From: Hordeum vulgare subsp. vulgare
Lineage: Eukaryota > Streptophyta > Magnoliopsida > Poales > Poaceae
NCBI RefSeq assembly: GCF_904849725.1
Contig: NC_058522.1
Location: forward strand, 438,617,529-438,681,528
DNA: 64,000 nucleotides
Direction of reading: 5' to 3'
Shown here: positions 47,360 through 58,642 of the stretch, piece by piece
How the letters are laid out: the number at the start of each line of letters is the position of its first letter
How positions within the stretch are numbered: position 1 is the first letter of the stretch
Notes under the pieces: model-generated
Database searches by the model: none
What the model was told of the DNA's origin: nothing
The model's input: only the letters and a program-made list of their open reading frames with translations
Translations under genes and position numbers: made by a program

Positions 47360-49345
47360 TCATAAAGCTGGATGATCGCTGTGAGCATCTGCTGGTTTGT
47401 CGGATGATTGGTCCATATTCTGAGACTGGTGCTCTGTCGCAGGTGTTGGTAACATGGTCACAAACTCTGCTATCAATTTTGAGATTTCCTCAGATGCATC
47501 CACCTGAAATTTCAAATTAACGGGAAAAAACCAATCATAATCTCAGCTTGCTTCTTTGCTATATAGTACCCCCTCCGTAAACAAATATAAGAGAATTTCA
47601 AATTAAGGGAAAAAAACCAATCATAATCTCAGCTTGCTTGTTTGCTATACAGTACTCCCTCCGTAAACAAATATAAGACGTTTTAGGTCACTACAGTAGT
47701 GATCTAAAACGTCTTACATCAGTCCTACTAAAAATAGAACCGCAATGACGGCAAGATGACTATAGTTAAGCAGCCATGCTTGCAAGGGAAAAGAGAAGAC
47801 TACAGACGGTCATATATCAGTCAGTTATAAGAGGAGTTCTTTAGTTGCCCCCTTATAAGATACAGGGATGAGATTGTGAGCACCAACTCGTTTCTCGAAA
47901 TGTGTGCATCCTTTGCCAATGGAGAACATGATAACAGTGCTAGTAGAACAATTTCGTCAAGAAATTTCATGATCAATTCATTCTGAAACCGTCCTACTAT
48001 TTGGCAGTTTGATCGACATCATCTCATTATGAAATCTCTAGAAGTCCCACTTTGAGCAAGTACTAATTTGATTCAATTCTAACTCGACTCTTTTGTAGCA
48101 ATGATGCACATAAAGGCAGAAGACCAACCATGACCATGTATGTATCTCTACATCAACTAAGCTAACACAAAAGAAACCAGTCCATCCATGACTACTAGGC
48201 ATACTCCCCAAAAATGAAATTGATAAACATGTGTAGACAAACAGACTAACCTGAGGCCATCGACCGCCATAATGGTAGATGAATTTGGCGTCCGGCAACG
48301 CCTTGGTCACCTTCTTCCCCTCATCGATCCACTGATCCGACCAAGAACCCGACCACAGAACCATCATCGGCAGCCTCTTCACCTCCTCTGAAGAACTCCT
48401 CCACTCTGCCAGATCAAAGCTCTGATTCATGGCCTTCCAGGCCTCAAACACTGCATCGCTCTTCCCCTGCCCACGCATCGCCGCCCTGTGCGCGTCAGCC
48501 TCTTCTGCATCCATCCCCCGGGCGCAGGACAGACGCATCAGCCCCTTGAACAATGCCGGCACCCGCAGCACCAGCCTCCCCAGCACCGGCACGCCGAGAA
48601 CCGCCGCCGGGAAAGCCGGCAAAGTGGCAGTGGCGTCGATCAGGGTGACACTCTGCACGGCCGTCGGGTTGGCGGACACGAAGGCGGCGCCGGCGGCGAG
48701 GGCGGAGTCGTGGAGCACGAGGTGGACAGGCGCGAGGCCGAGCGCGTCCACGGCACGGGCCACGGCCGCGGCCGCCTCGCTGGCCGCGTAAAAGGAGTGG
48801 GACGGCTCGGGGGCCGCTTCCTGGAACGGGACCTCGCCGGTCTCGACGAGGTGCTCGAAGGCGTGGAAGATGCCGCGGTCCATGATCTCCCGGAGCGGGT
48901 TCGTCCGGGGAGGAGGGGCGGCCGGGGGCGGCGAGAGGCCCTGGCCAGGGAGGTCGACGGACGCGGCGACGAGGCCCCGGGACGAGAGGGAGGAGAGGAG
49001 GCGGCGAAAGGAGAAGGATCCGGCGGCGAGGCCCGGGAGGACGAGCACGGGGTGGTGGTGCGCGGCGGAGTGGGCGGCGGGGCGGGAGGTGACAGCGAAG
49101 AGGTCGGGGCCTGGGTGGAGCTTGAGGAGGCGGCCGTCGGAGAGGTGGCGGCGGAGGAGAGGAGGGAGGGGAGGGGGGGCGTGGGGAGAGAGGAGGTGGG
49201 GGAGGAGGAGCGCGAGGAGGGAGACCGCGGCGGTGAGGTAGAACCAGAAGGGGAGGGCGGAGACGACGGAGAGCGGCCTCGGCGGCCGGGCCGGCGGCGG
49301 CGGCGCTTCTCGGCCGGGACCCGCGGCGGCGGGATCGTCTGTCAT
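47360..49345 (-). CDS. AXR4: AXR4-like protein (auxin response 4; ER membrane-anchored alpha/beta-hydrolase-like)
   Basis: Two minus-strand exons, 49345-48251 and 47503-47360, give about 412 residues. The frame continues past the donor, but splicing to the second exon (acceptor ATTTCAG) yields the family's ending. The N-terminus is Pro-rich, then one membrane helix (FWFYLTAAVSLLALLLPHLL), then an alpha/beta-hydrolase-like lumenal or cytosolic domain: VLVLPGLAAGSFSF, VDLPGQGLS, LGLAPVHLVLHDSAL, NQSFDLAEW and KALPDAKFIYHYGGRWPQ. These blocks agree with Arabidopsis AXR4 as I know it, an ER protein needed to deliver the auxin importer AUX1 to the plasma membrane. The usual GxSxG nucleophile site is replaced by HDSAL, so it is probably not an enzyme. 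The C-terminal tail is short. Exon 1 is very GC-rich, as in many grass genes. Confidence 0.9.
47508..47679. repeat. Tandem duplication, 2 x 86 bp, in the AXR4 intron
   Basis: AATTTCAAATTAA followed by GGGAAAAAACCAATCATAA starts at 47508 and again at 47594. Each unit ends in the left end of the Stowaway at 47655, so duplication followed that insertion. The first unit touches the AXR4 splice acceptor. Confidence 0.92.
47655..47720. mobile_element. Stowaway MITE, right end damaged
   Basis: CTCCCTCCGTAAACAAATAT is followed by a GACGTTTTAG / CTAAAACGTC stem. The expected ATATTTGTTTACGGAGGGAG right end is missing. Confidence 0.75.
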
Positions 49346-49509
49346 TGCTGGGTGGAGTGAGGAGTGGGGAGCGGGGAGTGGGGAAAGCTGTTGGGTTTGC
49401 TTGAGAAATCAGAGTTTTGTCCCCTGCTTTTGGGTGCGCGCGATGATGTCGCCAGTTTGCCATCGAAGTATGGGCATGCACTTCACATGGCAGAAAGCAT
49501 CTTTGCTCT

Positions 49510-49835
49510 ACCTGGCCACGCGCAGCCCGGCCCGGACGGCCCACAAATCCCGGGCCGGGCCGGGCCTAAATTTGCCTTTAGGCTGGGCTCGGGTCTGAAA
49601 TTTGAACCCGACGGTTAGATTGGACCTGGTTCGGGCTTAAAGAATACTGATTTGAAGTCACGGTCGGACAGGGCTGGTCGAGCCGGGTCAGGCTTTTTTC
49701 GGTTCAGGTTGGGCTTGGGCCCAATATTTAGGCCTAATAATCTGGTCAGGCCCGATTCGAACCTGAGTTTTCAGCATCGGGCTTTTTTGGTCCGACCCGA
49801 AGCCCGGCTCGGTCTGAAGTATGCCCAGGTATACT
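49510..49835. repeat. Block of repeated GGCCCG / GGGCTCGGG words
   Basis: Variants of CGGGCCGGGCC, GGGCTCGGGTC, GGCTTGGGCCC and CCCGAAGCCCGGC recur on both strands with no reading frame. It may be the subterminal region of a DNA transposon, or a MITE. Ends are not defined. Confidence 0.45.
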
Positions 49836-50744
49836 AATAGATAGGATGCCAATCGGGGACGCCGACGGTTAGCATGGTAGCAAGGAGTTTTTTCTCTCCC
49901 TCTTATGGCGAGTGAACTGCAAAAAAACCCATCGGATTCGATGTTTGACACGAAATTACTATCACAAATCTAGGGTGCCCTAATTGTAAATTTCTTAATA
50001 AAAACAAATGATCGTTTTGAGGCACTTAACACGATTTCTCACACGGTTGTCCCGCGAGTCTTTTGCCACGTCAGACAAGCGAGATGGACACGGGGTTGAC
50101 GATCGTAAGGCCTTGTGCTAGGTCAGACCGTCCTCCCACCTTTCTGCTTGTCCCTTTCCTCTTTCCCCTTTCGTTCTCTCTCTATCGAGCGATGGCGGTG
50201 GTTGCTAAACCTAGCGGCGACGGCGATGAGTCAGGTGGCGGCGAAGGGGTGGGAGGTGAGGGTGATGGATTCTCAAAGGTGGACAACTGGCTTGGCACAG
50301 GGACGAGAGGCGAGGATGATGGATTCTCGGAGGTGGACAGTTGGATCAGTAGTCATAGTTTGCCGACACAGCGAGCCCTTCACTGAAGCGTTCCCCTTCA
50401 CCCATTCGTAGCCGTAGTGGGATATTGGGCTGCGGGTGGCGACGACCATGGCATGCAACATATGGGCTTCTGGCATGGGGGCAGCCATCAATGGGCTTTA
50501 GTGTTCGGGCATCGTGTAGTAAGTGTTCTTCCTCCTCTACCTCCCTCTCCGAGTGCTTTTTAGGTATATGCCTCCTAGAGTAAGTGGGTTCAAACGAATC
50601 TTAGGATTTAGGGTTATGCTTGTGACATGGTAGGAATTATTAGGGTTAGTGCATCTTTTGTAATTAGAGTTTAGGGCTACATTTAGTGCATACTAGAAGC
50701 GTTGGGCGCGCTTTGATGCGTCGATGGTGTTGTTGGGTTTCTTA
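49836..50744. other. Intergenic stretch, possible small repeat-derived frame
   Basis: A plus frame at 50063-50386 carries a doubled D(G/D)GFS(K/E)VD(N/S)W motif. It is Gly-rich and not recognised. Nothing else was seen. Confidence 0.35.
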
Positions 50745-51015
50745 AAAAAAATAATCACTCTAATTTAAAATATAAGGTACTCTTATAGTACTTTTTTGAA
50801 AATTCAAACCTTTTAAGTTCGATCAAATCTATAGAGAAACATATACGAATCCATAATATCAAATCAGTACTTTTAGATTCATCATGAAATGAGTTTCCAT
50901 ACTTTTTTTGTTCAATATTATGGATCTCGATATTTTTGCTCTAAACTTGGTCAATGTTAAAGAAATTTGACTTTCTAAAAAAACTAACACCCCTTATATT
51001 TTGGAACTGATGGAA
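50745..51015. mobile_element. Degenerate Stowaway-like MITE (about 260-bp class)
   Basis: AAAATATAAGGTACTCTTAT at left and CACCCCTTATATTTTGGAAC at right are imperfect inverted arms. The centre (TTCAAACCTTTTAAGTTCGA, then AGATTCATCATGAAATGAG) matches a common grass MITE class. The outermost ends are decayed. Confidence 0.6.
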
Positions 51016-51319
51016 TATTTTAGTTTGACGGATGTGGGAGATGATAGACTGTGTTTTATTTTTATTTATATGCGGTGATTGATGGACCCTTTGTGGTGTG
51101 ATTGTGTGTTATCCTCTAACCAACCTATATTTATGTGGAGAGATTTATGTGTCTGTGGTTGCATGTACTATATTGATGCTACAGTGTCACATGGTGACGC
51201 TTCTATTTCCTAGGCGGTGGGAGGGTGTGCGGAATTGATATATTTTCATAGGTGTTTGCTGTTGATTGATTTGAAATTTATTGGCCCGTGTAATATTGCA
51301 ATTCAAAACCGACATTGAA

Positions 51320-51600
51320 TGAAAGAGCTTCAAAATTGGGGAACATAATGAATTAAAAGAATTAAATAGGAGAGCTTGATAAATTGTTGGCCCGGTCAAA
51401 ATTGGATGAGCCAATTCTAAATTAAATACCTCAATTAATTGTGAGTCCTTCAAAATTAGTAAGCATATTGTATAATATAAAAGAATTAAACAAGAGAGCT
51501 TTGAGTTTTTGTTGACCCGGTCAAAATCGGATGACCCAATTCTAATTGAAGTCCTTAGTTGAATACAAGCTCTTTAAAACTAGGGAGCTTAGAGTTATAG
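51320..51600. repeat. Imperfect tandem repeat, about 120-bp unit
   Basis: CTTCAAAATT recurs at 51328 and 51448, with a decayed third start near 51572. Each is followed by AAAGAATTAAA.A(G)GAGAGCTT and GGCCCGGTCAAAATTGGATGA-like blocks. Non-coding. Confidence 0.75.
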
Positions 51601-51669
51601 AGTATGTGTGCCTCCTCATAGTTTTTTTTCATGGATTTAGAGTTTAGGTTTATCATTTATATGCATGAT

Positions 51670-53477
51670 TGATACGTCTCCAACGTATCGATAATTTATG
51701 AAGTATTCATGCCATGTTTGCTTATGTTTACAATACTTTTATATGATTTTTCTGCATTTTATATAATTTATTTAGAACTAACCCGGATTGGCGCTATTTT
51801 CAGCAAAACTAACGTGGTCTTGTTTTTGTGCAGAAATAAAAGTTCTCGAAATTGGACGAAACTTTTTGACGATTTTTTTGGAGGAAAAGAGAAGTGCTGG
51901 AGCAAAGAACCACCAGAGGGCGGCCCCCTTTGTCGTCCGTTGCCACAGACCAGACAGCAAAGAGCAGACTGATGGCAAAGATATTATTTGCCATCAGCCA
52001 AAAATTTGTCGTCTGCCAGCTGACGGTAAAGAGGCAGCAGGCAGATGGCAAAGAGCGCGTGATGGCACATACCACCTCCACCATCTCTTGTCGTCTGCCT
52101 TGTACCTCTTTGCCGATGGGGGCAGAAGGCAAAGAGGATGGCGCCCTAACGTCCGTCGCCCCCACCCCCACACCCCCTCTCTCCCCTGGCGGTCGTCTCC
52201 CCCTGGTACCCACTAGACACAAGGTCGCGCGAGCCCCCCTCTGGTGGGTTGATGTCTAGTGGGCACCTCATGGCCTATCTTAGCATGATTCCAACGCCTA
52301 AAAATCCTATAAATATAGAAACCTCTAGAAATTACCCTCAGAAGTTCCTCCGCCGCAACTCTTTGTATCGACAAAAAAACCAATTTGGAGAGAAAACAAT
52401 AGTGAAAACAGGAGAGAAACAGAGAGAGGGATCCAATCCCGGAGGGGCGATAGCCCCTCCGGGATCCATGGAGGCCAAGGACCAGAGGAGAGAACCTCTC
52501 CCCATCTTGGGAGAGGCCATGGAGGAGGCCTAAAGGGGGAGACTCTCTCCCCCTCTCTTCTGATGGCGCCAGAGTGCCATTGGGGGAACCATCGTCGTGG
52601 TGATCGTCTTCATCAACATCACCGTCTTCATCGCCTTCCTCATGTACTTTTAGTGGTCCACTCTCCCGCACCCTGCTGTAATCCCCTACTTGAACATGGT
52701 GTTTCATGTCACATAGTATTAATCAATGATTGATTGCTATCGATGTTTGAGTAGATCGATGTTGTCCTTTGGGTTGATTGATGATCTTGATCGGTTTGAG
52801 TGTATGTTTTATTTTGGTGATGTCCTAAGGTTCTTTCCGTGAGGTGCACACGCGAAAGATTCACACTGGAGGGTGTTGCAATATATTCATGAATCTCTTA
52901 TAGTGGGTGGAGAGAGTGACAGAAACTTACACCCGAGTAAGAGAGTTATGCGCGTATGGGAGTAAAGAGGACTTGATACTTAAGGTTATGGTTGGGTTTT
53001 ACCTTAATGATTTATATTAGTTGCGGATGTTTGCTAGAGGTCCAATCATAAGTTCGTATGATCCAAGTACGAAAAATATGTTAGCTCATGCCTCTCCCTC
53101 ATATATAATTGCAAAAATGATTACCGATCTCGTCATCAATTGCCCAGGATGATTCTGCACACCATACCATCATTATTCCACACTCGCTATTTGTAATATA
53201 TTTTAATATATTCTAACTCTATTTAATGCATCAACTATTTTAATATTTTAGTTCTCCAATATCATGCAAAGCTATCTTCTATATACCCAGAACGCAATTT
53301 TATTTCTCGTTACTACATAAAAGCAAACACTTGGTGTACGTAGAGTTGTATCGGTGGCAGATATGACTTGAGAGAATAATGACCTTACCTTTATATCCTT
53401 GTGGGTTCGACACTCCATACTTACCACTTTTATCTTTGGGAAGTGCTACGATGATTCCTTGCACTTGGGGAATATCA
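51670..53477 (+). repeat. Left LTR, 1808 bp
   Basis: It carries a TATAAATATAG promoter-like box at 52309-52319. Compared with the right LTR it has an extra block of about 280 bp (51921-52200) and keeps about 127 bp (52326-52452) that the right LTR has lost. Confidence 0.9.
51921..52200. mobile_element. Insertion within the left LTR, rich in GGCAAAGA / TTTGCC words
   Basis: Absent at the matching site of the right LTR (about 57105). It contains repeated GCAAAGA, TTTGCC and GTCGTCTGCC words in both orientations, a texture seen at ends of some Triticeae DNA transposons. Exact borders and target duplication are unclear. Confidence 0.6.
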
Positions 53478-56400
53478 AGCTCTTTTGTGGCACCCTTGCC
53501 GCAGAGCAATAGCGCGGGGTTAATATTTTCGTGTATGCTTGTTTGCTTCTATCACTAAGTAGATTTTATTTTATTTTTGTTTTATTTCTTTAGTTGTGGG
53601 TGAAACAAACAAAAAAATTGAAAAATTAAAAACACACAAAAATTTACTTTCCTTTTATAAGAGAAGCGATTGAAAAGTTGTGCCTTTGAGAAGTGAGGGT
53701 CGACCTTGAACACTTGTGTTCATGCTCATGAAAACAATGTAAAAAAATTCATGGAACTTTCTCATAAAAATAATCATCTCCTTGTAAATACCAATGAACC
53801 ATAAAAATAATGTTCATGATGCTCTTTTGCATGTTTCGCTACAATCTTTATGTGAGCATCAATGGAATCATCATGCCTAACTAAAAGGCATTAAAGAAAA
53901 GCGTTTGTTGGGAGACAACCCAATATTTATCCGTTGTGTTTCTTAGTGTTCACATGATTAATCTAGTGCATTATTTTATAACTTTTATTTCAAGAAGTGC
54001 CAAGTAAAGCCTTTGGGATAGTGTGGATACTTGTTTGTTTCATTCTGTGGAAAAACAAAAAGTTTTGCGTCCAGTAAATGAATTATGTGATTTTACTGGA
54101 GCGTAAAATGATTCTGAAATTCTTACCCCATATATATATGCACATTATCTGTGTTTTCCTATTTTTTCAGAATTTTAAGAGTCAGGGAAGTATGGTTTTA
54201 ATGCATATCTTCATAGACTATTCAGTTTTTGATAGATTTTGTTTTGCGTGCATAGTTTGCTTGTTTTAGTGTTTCCATGACTTCTACTGAGTGACATTAA
54301 TTATGGGAATAATAGAATACATTAGGTATTACGTGAGAACAATTATAAATCTTGTATTGAAAGTACCTAAGTGAATAATCTATATTTATCATACTAACCC
54401 ATCTCACGAAGTTCTGTTAAGTTTTGTGTGATGGAAGTTTTCAAGTTTTGGGTGAGATACCAATACGATGAGAATAAGGAGCATAAAGAAATTAAGCTTG
54501 GGGATGCCCAAGGAACCCCAAGGTAATATCCAAGAAATACTCAAGCGTCTAAGCTTGGGGATGCCCCGGTAAGCATCCCTTTTTTCATCTCCAATATTAT
54601 TGGTATATCTTACTTGGAGCTATATTTTTATTCATCACATGACATGTGTTTTGCTTGGTGTGTCATTTTGTTTTGTTGTTCTCTGTTATATGTTATTTAT
54701 AATCTTGTTTTTCAATAAAAATTTCCAACAATTGCCTTTAGAATGCTTGAATTGCATGTGTGATGTATGCTGTACAAAACAGAAACTTATGCTGTGATAT
54801 TTGAATTATCATATTTTACTGGGACGTGAAAAGTTTCTGAAATTTTTACACAGTACTGTAATGCAAATTATTTATCACGTCCTAATGTTTGAGAATTGTT
54901 GAGTTTATTGAATTACACTTTTTATATAGATTTCTAAAACTGTTTTGTTTGTTCGGATTGGTGTCATAGTTTCGTTATCTACTTATCCTATAGTTTCCAT
55001 GTCTTATATTGATATATATAAATTACAGAAATGATAGTATACAGTACCTAATGTTTGAAAACTATTATTCAACTTGTCTTGGCAGTACATAAAGAGTTGA
55101 TTTAATTTTATGTGTACTAACCTATCTCACGAGTTCTTTTTAAGTTTTGTGTGGATGAAATTTTTGAGACTTAGGCGAAACCATGATATGAGAGGAATTA
55201 AGGAGACACAAAATCTCAAGCTTGGGGATGCCCAAGGCACCCCAAGTAAATATTTCAAGAAGTCTCAAGCATCTAAGCTTGGGGATGCTACGCATCCCAC
55301 CTCTCTTCATCAACAACTATCGGTTAGCTTATGTTGAGCCTAAATTTTTATTTGTCCATATGATATGTGATATTCTTTGAATGCATTTTGTTTAGTTTGT
55401 TGTTTGAATAAAATTATCAGATATTAAAATCTTTATTGAGAGAGAGTCTTCACATAGATATTTTATTGTTTAACTACTCATTAATCTTCACTTATATCTT
55501 TTAAGAGTAGTTTGATTGTTTGCTCTTGTGCTTCACTTATACCCTATGAGTAAATTGTTGAATGAATTGAATATCACGAAGTTTAAATTATATGTTCGTA
55601 TCATGCCTAGTAGTAGCTTCGCATTGGGTTTAGAAAGTGAAATCTTTTGAAGCTTGACAATCACAATATTGGTCATACAAGCAATTCATGAATGATTGGT
55701 ATAAGAAAAAGAACTTTCACATATAAATATATTATCTTGGAAATCTTCTATGATTGTGAATACCCATTAATTATTTTCAAACTTGAGAAAATTGGTTGAA
55801 GTTGGACAAGGAATACAATGTAATGAGTTATGGTTGTGTATATTTGGATAGAGGTTATATTGTTATGGATCCTCCAACATGTGGTGTTTGCTTAGGATCT
55901 TTCGCTAGCCAAAAATTCGTACTAAGTAGAGATACTACTTGTGTAACCAAAAATCCTTAAAGACGGTTTATTGCCATGAGTGTCCACCATACCTACCTAT
56001 GGATTGAATAAGATCCTTCAAGTAAGTTGTCATCGGTGCAAAAAGGCAATAAAAATTGCTTCTAAATGTGTTTGATCATTTAGTGTAAGAGAAAATTGAG
56101 CATTGTACGAACTTGTGATGGCATAGTAATAAAAGCGACGGACTACATAATAGAGGTTGCTATCATAAGGGGTAATATAACACGAGGTTCTTTTGCATTA
56201 AGGGATTGTGCATACAAAATCAAAAAGTGCATGACAACCTCTGTTTCCCTGTGTGAAGGGCCTATCTTTTACCTTTTAGTATTTACTTTTATGCAAGGGT
56301 CAATAGTATGAATTCTCATTTCAGCCTCAATTATTCTCTAGTTGGCAAGCATCATGTGGTGGGGAAAGATCTAGGCACATACGGCCAGTCAAATATATAT

Positions 56401-56853
56401 TTGGTCATGACTTATTATTGTTGACAATTATCTCTATGATAAATGAGTTGGGAGGCGAAACATTAAGCCCCTATCTTTATCTGTGTTTGATGGATGTCAT
56501 TTGTTCTAAAAATATGCTTTGAGTACTATAAATCATAGAAGACTATATGATGATTGAGTATGTAGAACTCTTACTTAGACTTTGTTGCGAATAAGTTGAA
56601 TTGCAATTGTTTGGTGACTAAGAACATGGGTTGTTAAGTTTCAAGAGAGTTCATTGTTTGAACCATAACATGTGAATTGGTTGCTACATTATCATGATGA
56701 GTTTTTCGAGAAAGTTGCTGTTATGATGCTAGGAAAAGTGATTGAAATTATCATTGATCAAACTTATGCACTATGCTAGCATTCACACTTCATAAATTAT
56801 TTCTTTTACCATTTACCTACTCGAGGATGAGTGGGAATTAAGCTTGGGGATGC
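53478..56853 (+). other. Non-coding interior of the LTR element, with an internal duplication
   Basis: Segments near 54078-54760 and 54790-55430 are diverged direct repeats. Each contains a TACTAACC(C/T)ATCTCACGA block and two AAGCTTGGGGATGC motifs. That motif occurs about five times in all (near 54494, 54551, 55218, 55275 and 56840), the last being the polypurine tract. Confidence 0.75.
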
Positions 56854-58267
56854 TGATACATCTCCAACGTATCGATAATTTACGAAGTGTTCATGCCATG
56901 TTTGCATATGTTTACAATACTTTTATATGATTTTTCTGCATTTTATATGATTTATTTAGAACTAACCTGGACTGACGTTGTTTTCAGCAGAACTACCGTG
57001 GTGTTGTTTTTTGTGCAAAAATAGAAGTTCTCGGAATTGGATGAAACTTTTTGATGATTTTTTTGGAGGAAAAGAGAAATGCTAGAGCAAACAACCACCA
57101 GAGGGGGGTCCTGGTGCCCACTAGACACCAGGCTGCACGAGCCCCCCTCTAGCGGGCTGATGTCTAGTGGGCACCTCGTGGCCCATCTTGGCTTGATTCC
57201 AACGCTCAAAAATCCTATAAATATAGAAATCTCTCGCCCCTCCGGGAGCCATGGAGGCCAAGGACTAGAGGGGAGAACCTCTCCCCATCTTGGGAGAGGC
57301 CATGAAGGAGGAGTCATAAAGAGGGGAGACTCTCTCCCCTCTGTTCCGGTGGCGCCGAAGTGCCACCGGGGGAACCATCGTCGCAGTGATCGTCTTCACC
57401 AACATCACCGTCTTCATCGCCTTCCTCATGTACTTTCAGCAGTCCACTCTCCCGCACCCCATTGTAATCCCCTACTTGAACATGGTGTTTCATGCCACAT
57501 AGTATTAATCAAAGATTGATTGCTATCCTATGATGTTTGAGTAGAACAATGTTGTCCTTTGGGTTGATTGATGATCTTGATCGGTTTGAGTGTATGTTTT
57601 ATTTTGGTGTTGTCCTAAGGTGCTTTATGTGAGGCGCACACGTGAAAAATACACACTAGATGGTGTTGCAATATGTTCATGAATCTCTTATAGTGGGTGG
57701 CGAGAGTGACAGAAACTTACACCCGAGTAAGAGAGTTGTGCGCGTATGGGAGTAAAGAGGACTTGATACTTAAGGCTATGGTTGGGTTTTACCTTAATGA
57801 TTTCTAGTAGTTGCGGGTGCTTGCTAGAGGTAAAATCATAAGTTCATATGATCCAAGTATGGAACATATGTTAGCTCATGCCTCTCCCTCATATAAAATT
57901 GCAAGAATGATTACCGATCTCGTCATCAATTGCCGAGGATGATTCCGCACACCATACCATCATTATTCCACACTCGCTATTTGTAATATATTGTAATATA
58001 TTCTAACTCTATTTAATGCAGCAACTATTTTCATATTTTAGTTCTCCAATATCATGCAAAGCTATCCTCTATATACCCACAACGCAATTTTATTTCTCGT
58101 TACTGGATAGAAGCAAACACTTGGTGTACGTAGAGTCGTATCGGTGGCAGATATGACTTGGGAGAATATTGACCTTACCTTTAGCTCCTCGTGGGTTCGA
58201 CACTCCATATTTACCACTTCCGTCTTTGGAAAGTTCTATGATGATTCCTTGCACTTGGTGAATATCA
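56854..58267 (+). repeat. Right LTR, 1414 bp
   Basis: Starts TGATACATCTCCAACGTATC and ends GAATATCA. It is closely similar to the left LTR outside the two large length differences, with scattered substitutions. Confidence 0.9.
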
Positions 58268-58439
58268 ATGATTGCTTGTTTACTCCTCGTTTGTTCCACT
58301 ACACTATTAGCATATAAATTAGCTGTGTGCTTGCTTTCATCGTGCATATGAGTGTTTGTTGACTCTTGTATTCTATGTGAAATAGTTAACATCTATAACA
58401 TAATTTAAAATTGAATCAATCAAACATTAAATCTCCTAA

Positions 58440-58642
58440 ATGTTTTGTAGTTTGGATGATGAGATATGGGAAATAAGATACCATTTTCAAGGGAAAGACA
58501 TCTTGGAAAGGACAATTTCACTCTCAGAAATCACTTCCATTAACATGTTAGCACTGATGGAGACTAAAGAGGGATATACTAAAGCTGACTACATGTTCTT
58601 TGTGAAAGAAGAGGGAAAGAGGACATCAATTATGCAGGTTAT
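58440..58642 (+). pseudogene. Unknown exon fragment interrupted by the Copia insertion
   Basis: After an AT-rich, intron-like stretch ending TTTTGTAG, a frame reads LDDEIWEIRYHFQGKDILER and then SEITSINMLALMETKEGY and DYMFFVKEEGK, before the Copia LTR begins at 58643. It looks like real coding sequence. It vaguely resembles N-terminal modules of plant Mutator-type transposase proteins, but I cannot name it with confidence. The LTR element at 51.7-58.3 kb lies just upstream. Confidence 0.4.

Larger units (their letters stand above)
51670..58267 (+). mobile_element. Non-autonomous LTR retrotransposon with ATGAT target duplication
   Basis: The element begins TGATACGTCTCCAACGTATC and ends GAATATCA. 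The 5-bp sequence ATGAT flanks it at 51665-51669 and 58268-58272. LTRs are 51670-53477 and 56854-58267. The 3.4-kb interior has no gag or pol; the longest frames are short. A TGGCACCCTTGCCGC stretch after the left LTR is where the primer-binding site should be, and GAATTAAGCTTGGGGATGC directly before the right LTR acts as polypurine tract. It must depend on proteins of another, probably Gypsy-type, element. Confidence 0.92.

Noticed and set aside
48488..49360. 290-codon plus-strand frame
   Set aside because: Antisense of AXR4 exon 1; Gly/Glu/Arg-rich with no domain.
52213..52707. 164-codon minus-strand frame in the LTR
   Set aside because: It lies inside the left LTR; the matching region of the right LTR does not keep the frame.
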